A stretch of DNA of 64,000 nt from Tridacna crocea. Lineage: Eukaryota > Mollusca > Bivalvia > Cardiida > Cardiidae. Shown here piece after piece: positions 38,201 to 50,200 of the stretch. The position numbers and the translations under genes are program-made. Location of the stretch: assembly GCA_943736015.1 (NCBI GenBank), contig OX031063.1, forward strand, positions 42,114,672 through 42,178,671, written 5' to 3'. Position 1 is the stretch's first letter; each line of letters opens with the position of its first letter. Below the pieces are notes generated by a model, which saw only the letters and a program-made list of their open reading frames with translations, ran no database searches and was not told the origin of the DNA.

Positions 38201-41200
38201 GATGTTGTCGACGGGCCTTAAAACACTATTCATTCATTCATTCGTTTATGATCATAGATGATACAATGCATCAGTATCAGCCAATACAATACAAAGTCTT
38301 AATCTTCTACAGTTGTTTCCATAATCATTCATCAAATTCTAAACAGTAGTTCACTTACATGTAGTTCTAAGTTAACTTGCTAGCTGATCTGGGTATGAAG
38401 TGCTCAGGGTGAGCTTTTGTGATCATGCCGTGTTCATCGTGCACTGTGCATCATCTGGGCATTCACAGTTACATGTACCTTGTTTGCACTAAAGAGGCTA
38501 CATGTTCATTCCGATACTCATGATATTTTTATGACAATGTCTGTCTTGATAAAAACTTAGACAAGTTTGAAATTGGGTCATGTAGGATAGAAAAAAATAG
38601 GTCACTGACCAAATCTTAAAAAAATCTTGTGTGCTTTTTAGAAGCCACATTTTGAACCCAATACTCAAGACACATAAAACATTGAGGTATATGGAGAAAT
38701 TATATTTTACAGCCATTGTCTCCTTTGACCACAATGTTAGCAAGACGTGGTCAGCAGCGAAATAAAAAAGTTGTCTGCAGAAGAAAATGAGGAAATGTGG
38801 CCACATTTTATTTGCTGTTTTATCCATCCATAGTTGAACGTACTTATTCCCCTCTCTTTTCCCTTTCTCTGTCTGTTAGATTAGAAAACCCTTAGATTTA
38901 TCTGCTACTGTCACCTATTGCCTTCTCTTAGTTGTGAATGGCTGTCTTTTCTCTATTTTTTCTGACAGGAAGTTGATTTGCTGCCCCAGCCTCTGGTAAG
39001 ACCTTTTTATTGTATGCACAAAGCATGTTAGATACTGTCCAAAAAGCTCACAAACACATCCTCGTCTGTCTCTTTACCAAACCACAACATTTGGACTTCT
39101 TCAAATTGAAAGCATTTGCAAGTGACAATTTGAAAATTTGACTCAAAATTGAAATTTGTGCTGGGAAGGGTAGAAAACATTGTTGGAAAAGGAGAAAATG
39201 CTGGTGGACAGCATTTTCTCCTTTTCCAACAATGTTTTCAAAGGCTATTTTTCTCATGCTTGTTAAAAGCTGGGATTGTGTGGTAAAGACCTATCAATTT
39301 AATTTTAGCTCATTAGGTCAAAAGCCAGCAAGTAAATCCCACTGCCCTGTGTCTGTCATGTGTGCATGCTTTGACTTAAGTTCCAAACAACTGTGAAATG
39401 AAAAAAGCAACTTCCAATTAATTTTACAGAAATGATCCTGTCTATAATTATCATCGTCAGATTTCTAGAAGTCAAGTAACCATGGCAAAAAGGCTGTAAT
39501 ATATTGATAACCAACATTTTCTCCTTTTCCCACAATGTTTTCTACTCTTCTATAGTCGAGTTTCAGTTTTTGAGTCACATTTATTTTATTGTCTGCTAAT
39601 GTGTTCAATTTGGACAAGTCTAAAATTTTGTTGTTTGGTAAAGAATTAACTCTTTACCAAACTACAAAATTTTAGACTAGTCCGAATTGAAAGCACTTGC
39701 AGATGACAAATGAAATGGAAATCAAAAAATGAAATTTGTTTCCAGCAGAGTAGCAAAGATCACCAGCCTTTACTCGTTATCCCACCAGGTTTTCAAAAGG
39801 CTTCTATTTCATTGTCATAAAAACCAGGGATTGTTTGGTTAAAAGTTAATAGAAAAGAAAGCCTGGCACCTCAGTCTGTATTGCATGGGTTGCTTGTTTG
39901 GATCCATTTCTGTCAGTTTCTTTCCAAGGTTTGATAATAGTCATTGTGACAAGATTCTTTCCTCACTGCTGATCATTATTTTAGTGATAGTTATGTTGTT
40001 TCAAAAATGGTTATGTAGAAAAGCAGCCAATTTCTCTGGAAAATATTTTGCAAAGTACTGGTAAAAGGAATTCAGGGAAAGCATAGATAGTTGCACTGGT
40101 TGATGTGGTATCATTGAAATAACTCTGAAAACAGTGTTAACCCTTTACCAGATGAGAAAATTTAGCCCTGTTTAGCATTTTGAAGACAACAATTTCAAAA
40201 TGGCTTAAATGGTGCAACTATTTATTGATAGGGTAGAAAACATTGTGGTAAAAGGAGAAAATGCTGGTTACCAGCATTTTCTCCCTTTCCCACAATGTTT
40301 TCAAAAGAGCTCTTTGCATGGGTCATCAAACGTAGTCACTGTGTGGTAAAAGGTTAGACACCATACATAGAAATTATTTATAATATCCTGATATGTATTG
40401 AATTTTGTAGCCTTCAGCTCGTATTAGTATTACGCAACCATTTGAAGTAAATCTTCCAGACAGAGAATATTCCAGAACTAGAAGTGACCTGGAAATAAGA
40501 GGGGTCAATCTACAAGATGCGGGACAGTACAAGTGTACTGCCACAGCAACTATATCCGGACAGGATAGTGTGACGCTTCATGTGTTAGGTAATTCGATAA
40601 CCCTTCTGTAAATGGTTGTGAAGTCTTTATTTTTAGCTCTACTGGCTGAAAGCCAGCAGAGCTTATGTCATGGCAGGGTTTCCGTCGTCCATCCATCAGT
40701 CCGTCCGTCCGTCCGTCCGTCTGTCCGTCCGTTAGTCTTTTTCTTGTTTAAGGGATAAAGTCTTCATTTGTTGTCAGATTTTTGTGAAACTTGCGCAGTT
40801 TGTTTATCTCATCAATAGCTTCAACCGTATTGATTTTGAGAAAAATCAAACAAACAATATGGGAAAAGTAGCCATTTCAAGTTGAAAATTTCAAATTCTT
40901 GTTTATGCGATAAAGTCTTCATTTTAGGTCAGATTTCCAAGAAACTTGCAGAGTTTGTTTATCTTATCAATAGCTTCAACCGTCCAACAAAGAGTATGGG
41001 AAAAGTAGCCATTTCAAGTTTAGAATTTACATTTCTTGTTTACGCAATAAAGTCTTCATTTTAGGTCAGATTTCTATGAAACTTGCAGAGTTTGTTTATC
41101 TTATCAATAGCTTCAACCCTATTGATTTTGAAAAAATTCCAACAAAGAGATTGGGAAGAGTAGCCATTTCAAGTTGAAAATTTTCATTTCTTGTTTACGC

Positions 41201-44200
41201 GATAAAGTCTTCATTTTTGGTCAGATTTCCGTGAAACTTGCAGAGTTTGTTTATCTCATCTATAGCTTTAACCCTATCAATTTTGAAAAAAATCTGACAA
41301 ACAGTATGGGAAAATTAGTCTTTTCAAATTGAACAATTTCATTGCCTGTTTACATGATAAAGTATTTATTTGTGATCAGATTTTATGAATTTTTCAGCTT
41401 GTTTATCCCATCAATAGCTTTTTAACCCTGTCAGTTTTTTTAGCTCACCTGACCACAACGTGCTCAAGGGTAGCTTTTAGGGTCACTGGGTGTCCGTCGT
41501 CCATCGTGCGTTGTCCGTCATACGTCGTCAACAATTCTTTAAACATCAACTCCTCCTAAACCACTGGGCCAATTTGAACCAAACTTGGCTGGAATGTTCC
41601 TTGGGAGGTCCTCTTTAAAAATTGTTCACAGAATTTTATTCCGTCAAAAACTCTGGTTGCCATGGCAAGAAATGGAATTTTCTAGGAAATTCTTTGAAAA
41701 TCTTCTCCTCGGAAACCGCTGTCAGATTTTAAAATAATTTCACAGAGATGTTCCTTGGGTGACCCTTTTCAAAAATTGGTCGTGAAATGCTGATACGTCA
41801 AGAAACATGGCTCTGGTGAATGGGGGCTTCTTGCACTATACAGAAATAAAGGAATTCTTCAAAATTCTTCTTCTCTGAAACGGCTTGTCAGATTTTGAAA
41901 TCATTTCACAGAGATGTTCCTTGGATGACCCTTTTCAAAAAGTGTTCACGAAATTTTGATCCGTCAAGAATCATGGCTCTGGTGAATGGGGGCTACTTGC
42001 ACTAGACAGAAATTCTTTAAAATTCTTCTTCTCAGAAACCGCTGGTCAGAATTTGAAATTGTTCGCGAAATTTTGATTCGTCAAAAAATGTGGCTCTGGT
42101 GAATGGGGGCTACTTGCACCATAGGGAAATGAAGAAATTCTTAAAAACTCTTCTTCTCTGAAACCGCTGATCAGATTTTGAAATTATTTCACGGAGATAT
42201 TCCTTAGGTAACCCTTTTCACAAGGTGTTCATGAAAGTTTGATTCATCGATAAACATGGCTCTGGTGAATAGGGGCTACTTGCGCTATATGGCCATGAAG
42301 AAATTTTTTAAAATTCTTCTCTGAAACTGCTGGTCAGGTTCTGAAATAATTTCACAGAAATGTATCTTAGTTGACCCTTTTCAAAAATTCAATGACCCTG
42401 TTCAAATTTGCTCAAAATATTTTGATCCATCAAGAAACATGGCTCTGATGGCTGTGGGCTATTTACACTATACAGACATGAAGAAATTCTTAAAAATTCT
42501 TCTTCTCTGAAATGGTTGAATAGATTGTGAAAAAATTGGCTATGGTCCTCCCAAAAATTCAGGTGAGTGAACCAGGGCCATCTTGGCCCTCTTGTTTGTC
42601 TTTTTGCGTAATGAATTCCTACGTATGCTTTATTTAAAAGCAAACTCTCTGCCAGTAGAGCATATTCAGGCCCTTCAGGGCCTTCTAGTTTTTAAATCAA
42701 TGTTTATGATGATTCTGTATTGTTTTCTACGTCATGTAGTGCTTAGTTAACCCTTCCCCATGTCTCTTTATTCTGAGCGCGGTACCAACTATTCTTAACT
42801 CTTTACCAAACAACAAAATAATACACTGGTCCAAATTAACCAATTGCCACACAATCCCTACTTTTGACGCCACTGAGAAAGAAGCCTTTAGAAAACATTG
42901 TGGGAAAAGGAGAAAATGCTGGTAACTAGCATTTTCTCCTTTTCCCTCAATGTTTTCTACCCTTCACAAAACAAATTTCAAATTTTGCGTCACTTTTATT
43001 TTGTCGTCTGCAAATGCTTTTGATTTGGACCAGTCTAAAATATTGTGGTTTGATAATGGGTTTAAGGCTCAAGCAGACAACAAATGTGCCTGAAAATTTG
43101 AAATTTCTACTGGGAAGGGAAGAAAACATTATGGAAAAAGGAGAAAATGCTGGTTATCAGCATTTTCTCCTTTTCCTACAATGTTTTCAAAAGGCCTGTT
43201 TGAAAAAAAGGCAATGTTCTCAAATGGTTTCTTTGGTTGTTAAAAGTCAGGATTGTGTAGTAAAGGGTTAAGAACACTCTCAATCTTCATAGCCAACTTT
43301 CGCGGACATGGAAAAATCGATATTGGCCAATTTTACCTGTATTTTTTATATAGAATTATGAAGGGCCTAGGTAAATAAACGCTTATAACTTCATCAATTT
43401 TCAGAATTGAAAATCATCTCAAGTGAGTTAAGAAAATTCAATTTATTCTCTTTTAAATGAACTTAGTTGTACAAATTTCGGCAAAGAAACTTTTGGTCCT
43501 TTTTTAACTTGAAAATTGTAGGTATGGTCTATATAGAATAAAGAGGAAAAACGTATTTTCCGAAGTAGAAACTGTAATATTTGTTTAATTTTCTTTCTTT
43601 GACTTAAAAAGTCAAAATTATCTCAAGTGGAGTCAGTTACTTTATTCATTTCTCTTTCAAATGGTATGATTTTGAGTCATTTGAAAAAATAAACTTTTGG
43701 TCCTTTTTACAGTTTTTTAATGCCACTATCCTATTTTTTTCTTTTTCTGTGAACGTTCGGAGAATGCCGTACATTGCCGATATTGACCGAGTCTCACTGT
43801 TAGATAACCCTGCCGGGTATCTTTATCGTGTTACGTAATGTTTTATTGACCAAGGGACCCACTGCTGTGTTCATGATATACATGTATCCACATGATTATA
43901 AATTGGAATTTATACCCGGGTTCTTTGATCATGACAGTATCCCTACGATATTTTATTATGTATCTTTTTTACCTAAAAGACCAGAATTTAATACTTATGA
44001 GATTATTTCCTTTTACAATCATTAAGATTAAGATCTGAAATAAGAAAATGCACGTTTGATGATTTTTTTTTTTTTTTTTCAACTTTTCAACTTTTTGAAA
44101 TTCATGCCGTATCATTTTTTTTTCCTGCTGACAGCTCACAAACTCATGTTTCCTTGATTTTTTTCAAATCAGTCTTTGATCTGTCATATCATATAGAAGG

Positions 44201-47200
44201 ACTTTGAAAACACTGAAGAAAAAGATTTCAACATTTTCTCTTTTTCTTGCAATATTTTTAATTCTACAAAAGATAAGTTCCATTTTCTTTAATGTTTAAA
44301 TATTTGTCTTAAGAAAATTACTTCATTTTGAACAAGTCTGAAATTTTGTCTTTTGGTAAACATTCAAATAACAAGCTTAACCTGTTACTGTAGAAATACA
44401 TCTAACGACGCTGCTGTTGATTGTTTGGGATACAGGCGCATTATCTTTTTACAAATTATCTTTTACTTTTCAAACAATTATTTTCTACATCACTCAATCA
44501 GTTTCTCCTGCAAAGAGTATTTACCGTTCAAAGAATGACAACACTAGATCAAAATTAACACAGATTATGAATATAGGGGAAAAAGGTTAAAAAATTGCGA
44601 ATTCTTCTTTATCGGCGACTTTATGATTTAGCTGCTGCATACTGGTAATTATCATAAGTCCCTGTACAGACTCGTGAAATATCCCGAAGAAATGCAATCG
44701 TTTTGAAATTGCTCTATGGGGAAAGATAATATTGAACCTTAAACAACAAAATTCCTGAGATTTAACGATCCTGAGGTAGAGGGCTTTTGAAAACATTATG
44801 AGAAAAGGAGAAAATGTTGGTAACCTGAGCTTAAACCTTTTCTCGCAATTGATCCTTTTTTAGATAAATTTCGTCGTTTAAGTCACGAAAATGATAAAAA
44901 TTTGGACAAGTCTAAAATATTGTCGTTTGGTAAAGGGTTAAGTAGAACAAATTTAACCTATTGTTGTACAAATACGACTTCTGACGACCGTGCAGTTGAT
45001 CTCCAACTTTTCGAAACAACTTTTTTTTTTCAAATGTTCCCCTTTAACATCTTTAATATTTTAATTGTTCACTGGAAGAATTAGCCTAAACAGTGAAGGA
45101 CGGTTCTTCCATTTTTAAAACGGCGCAACCTGCAATAAGCATAACCGCTATAAGAGTAAATAAAAGATGAAAAAAAAAAAATTGACATAAACCATGTCTG
45201 TACATGGAAAAGGGAATCATGAATACAAGCTACTTCTCCTTTACCAGTGACTGAAAAAGTTACCTGCTGCATAATTACTTACTATTTCAAGAGATAGTAT
45301 TTAATCAACCTTCTATTACGAATGATCTACATGTACATGTATTTTGGTTTGAAACCGGTTTTAACACTACTTGCTGGTGAATTCTACTGATGATTAGTTG
45401 AAATGACACTGTCTGCATCATACATAACTTTTTTATGAGAAAGAAATACCTTTCTATCTTTATCATGCCTGTAAGCGGCGCTAGAGTGTCGCATCGGATC
45501 AGTTCACAAGAGCTGATCTGTTTTGATACTTTCAACACGAACCTTTTTTATAACTTTCAGTTGCGTCTCGAGCTCATTTTTTCCCATTTCAGATGCAATA
45601 AAAAGAATCTTAAGTATATATATTGCATCGGCAGCGTTTTTAAACTTGTGTGATAATAATAGCTTGGACCTACTTTTAAGTATAAAGATATAGTTTAGTG
45701 CATAGATAGACATAAGTTGTTCCGCAAAACTTATACTTAAACAGCTTTTAGACTCGCTCAAAATGGAAACATTTTAAAAACAACTATTGATAGTAGTAGG
45801 CATTGTAAGCAAATGCAACATCGCTCATTAAGCCAAAATACATATCGGCCCCATACAGTACATGGAATGTTCGGAACGAACCATTTTCTTTTATTTGTTC
45901 GATGAAAACCAACTTTGAATGAATGCTTTCTTATATGTCTTATTATTCCTGTAACTTTTCGTGTGCATAAAACCATGTTCATCTACTCTAAAGTAGAAAA
46001 CATTTTAGGAACAGGAGAAAATTTTCTCCCTTTCCAGCAAAGTTTACAAAAGCCTTTTCTCTCAAGTCTGTTAGACTCGGGAGGGTTTGATTGCTGTAGT
46101 GTTGAACTGGAACTCTTAAAACGCCGAATTTCCTGCTGAATTCAACATGTTGATTTTGCCATAATTATCAAAGATTTTTTTTTCAACCAAAATAATTTTC
46201 GACATATAGAATCAATCAGGTCCAAGAGCAGACAGCTTGTTTTGTGCAGCCTGTTATAAATCTAAAATGTCAGCAAAAGTGCATTTGGATGGATTAGATT
46301 TCAGGATCAGACTGCCTTTTCAAAGACAGACCGTATCATTTGAATTGCATTTAATTTGTTGTCTGCAAATGTTTTGAACTTGGTGGTGTCCAAAATTTCG
46401 TCGATGAGGAAATTTGCTTTATGTGGCAGTTACATGACCAATCCGACCCTGAGAGAGAAAGACCAAAAGTGCATTTGGGCGGACTAGATTTCAGGATCAG
46501 ACTACAAAAAGTGCATTTGTCGAGAGCAGTTTCAGGACCGATCAGTTTATGTCTCAGAGAATCAAAACTTAACCCTTAATCCGAGGATAAATGAATTACA
46601 AACCAACAAATAAAGCTAAAATATAACAATTTCAACGTTCTTTTCTCAAGAAAAATCTCGTTTTATCTGGAGGTGAAATTCCAATATGCTGTCCATTCTA
46701 ATAAGGGTGCGCATTATGTGCAGTCTAATACTGATATTCAAGAGCCACACTGGCTGTACCAGACAAAGGGTTTAGGTTAAAATCAGAAAAAATGCCAGGG
46801 CAGATATACCGTCTAGGCAAGGATTGTGAATTTGAAGCTGGCTACTGTTACGTAATGTTACGTTTCTCTTATCTTTTATCGCTACAGGCTATTACTTATA
46901 TACACGGTGTAAGTTCGCCAAACTCCGGAAACTTCCGGACCTTTACGTATGATATCGGTTATTTTCATCGATTTGTTGATATGCGAGACTGCTGATAAGG
47001 CATGTCCTTGAAAGTTGGCTATGTATTCTCCAAGTTTGTCCAAACTTGCAAGTAACACAACTGATGATGTGGTATACTAGGTATTCTTTTGATCAAGTTT
47101 TCAATACACATCTGCAAATCTAAGGAATAAGTGCAAGACTGTTGTAAGTGCATATACATTGTACATGCACTTACATAGTCTTGTTGTATATGCTTTTACA

Positions 47201-50200
47201 ATAGTCTTGCTCTAGCCCCTTGAAATGCTTTCATTTTGGACTAGTTTACACTTTTTTTATGTGGTAAAGAGTCAAGATTCCGAGAAGCATTATCAAGAGC
47301 AAGTAATTTAACTTTAAAGACCTTGTTTCACAGTCGTTGTAGAATATGTGTATAAAGATTTGGGTTAAACTGATACGAACTCACAAAGATTTTTAATCTT
47401 ATGGCTTGACAGTCTGAAAAAATAGATTCAAGATAAGAAAGCATGTTTTGTGCAGTCAAACCTTGATTTATGCTATCCTTATTTATGCCTATGCCCGAAG
47501 GGGGGGGGGGGGGAGGGGGGCGCGCGGGGGGCAGGCAGGCATGCACACCAGTGGGTGGGTATGCAGGTCGGCGGGCAGGCAGGCAGCAGGCACATTATAT
47601 AAAACTGAACTTAAGCCTTTCCCAAGCAACAAAGTTTTAGACTTGTCTAAATTGAAAACACTTGCAGACAACAGAAGAAACGTAACTTAAAAATTGATTT
47701 TTTTTTCCAGCAAGATAGGGAATGTTATGGGAAGACGAGAAAATGCTGACTATCAGCATTTCCTCCTTTCCCACAAGGTTTTTAAAAGGCTCTATCTAAG
47801 GGTCATAAAAAACAGAAATTGTTTGGTGAAGCAGGTTAAACTAGGTTATTTCTTTTCTTAATCATGTAGATCCAGACAGAACCTTTGTGTATCTATCCAC
47901 CAAAAAGAATGCATTGACTGTCAGTGAGGGTGCCCCTGAGATCAGGTTTATAATAGATGTATTTGCATACCCCAGACTACCAGAGTTTTACTGGCTGAAA
48001 GACAGTCGCAACATTACGGCTGAGGATACAAATATTGAAGTTGTGCAGTAAGTTAATCTTTTATTAAATAATTTCTGTGTTTTTAGCTTAGCATGGTCAT
48101 GTCAGGGTTAAAAGTAGGTCAATAAGTCAAATTTTAGACACCTTGCCTATGCTCCTAGGGGCCATATTTTCAGATCAATACTCATGAAAATTTTTCAGAA
48201 TGCTTGAATTGATGTTATCTCAGAGCTTTTTGAAAATGAGTCACATCAGACCAAAAACTGGGTCACTGGAACAAAGCTTTGAAAACTTGTCTATGATCTA
48301 GAGGCCACATTTTCAATAACCATGAAACTTTGTTAGAATGTTTTGCTTGATAACATCTTTGATAAGTATGAAAATTGGTCATGTCAGGTCAATATAACTA
48401 TGTCAAATCTTTGAAAAAAACCTTGTGTATGCTCTAGAGGCCACATTTCCAATCCATTAATCATAAAACTTGGTCAGAATGTTTGTCTTGATGACACCTT
48501 AAACATTTTTCTGAATAGGTCAGATTGGGTTAAAAACTAGGTCACTTGGCAAAATCTTTGAAAAAATTTGTGCATATTAAAGAGGCCACAAATTAAGCTC
48601 AGTGCTCAAGAAACTTGGTATAAATGTTTATCTTGAAGACATCTTGAATGAGGAGGCCAAATTTTCCGTCCAATTATTATGAAAGCTTATTAATTATTTA
48701 CCACACAATCCAGAGTTTTAAACAACCCTGTGGAAAAAGTCCTTTGAAAACATTGTAGGAAAAGTTACCAGCATTTTCTCCTTTCTCCACAATGTTTTCT
48801 ACCCTATCACATACAGAAAGCGTCTGTTTAGCTAACTTCAATATGTTGTCTGCAAATGCGTTGAATTTGGTCTCGGTCTGAATTTGTTGTTTGGTAAAGA
48901 GTTAAAATGTTTGCTGTCATTATCCTGAAAAAGATTTAAAATGGATTATCTTTGATCAAAAAGGCTCAGGTGAGCAACTTCAAGGCTATTATGGCCCTGC
49001 TGTTTTTTCTTCAAATATGCTTTGAAATGGCCACGGAAAAATACAAGTTGCTGGCAAGTTTTTCCAAAATGTTTTTTTTGTTTGGAAATGTTTTGCTTTT
49101 CAGTAACCTTGCACCAAATTCTTTGATTTATTTCACCAAACTACATTGACATATCACTTTGTTTAACCCTTTGCCAAACAATCCCTGGTTTTTACGACCC
49201 TGAGATAGAAACCTATTGAAAACATCGTGGGAAAAAGAGAAAATGCTGGTTACCAGCATTTTTTCCTTTTTCCCACAATGTTTTCTACCATACTGGAAAA
49301 AAATTTCAATTTTTTAGTTACATTTATTTTGTCGTCTGCTAGTGGTTTCAATTTGGACCAATTTTTAAATTTTGTCCTTTGGTAAAGAGTTAAAGATGGG
49401 TATTTAGAATTTTCACATGACACCAAATTAAAAAATATATATATCATTGAAATTTATATGAAAAAACAATACAAATCATCAGTAATTAAGAATTATAAAA
49501 TTACAAAAAAAAAATTTTTTTTGATGGTATTCCCTTAAAAGGCTACGTAGCCTCTTAAGCTATTTTTAGATTTCATGCCAAAAATCAATAAAGCATTGTG
49601 GGAACGTCAAGTGACTGGCACGTGACTAATAACGCTTAAATTCCATTACAAAATAAACATTGAATAATTATTTTCCATTATGTCTTCTTTGGACGGATAA
49701 TTTAGATGAGAGAATTGATAATCTAAAAATAAAACGTGTCTCCCGTTGGTGTCAACCTGGTCCATGATAAATCTCTAATTTCTCTTGTTATCGGATGGTT
49801 TTCGACTACTGGGGTTTTATGTACGCAAATTAAAAGGCTATGGGAGTATAAGGATGATTTTTTGCATTTTTGTAAAATTTTTGTCCCAAAATCTGAAGGG
49901 CCACCTTTAAAGAGAGTTTGAGACTTCAGAAGTGTTGTTTATACTGCTAGAGGTTTGTCGTAACCCTTTACCACACAATCCCGACTTTTAACGACCCAGG
50001 GAATAAAGCTTTTTGAAAACATTGTGGGAAAAGGAGAAAATGCTGATAACCAGCATTTTCTCCTTTTCCAACAATGTTTTCTACCCTTTCCAAATCAAAT
50101 TTCAATTTTTGATCCACATTTATTTTGTCGTCTGCAAATGCTTTCAATTTGGACTTGTGCAAAATTTTGTCATTTGGTAAAAGAGTTATGTGTCCATTGA

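Noticed and set aside
697-50187. Recurrent open frames of about 60-110 codons on both strands with similar peptides (ENIVGKGENAGNQHFLLFPQ)
   Set aside because: They are translations of the MITE hairpin and arms, occur in both orientations and several frames, and have no start or splice context. Not a protein family.
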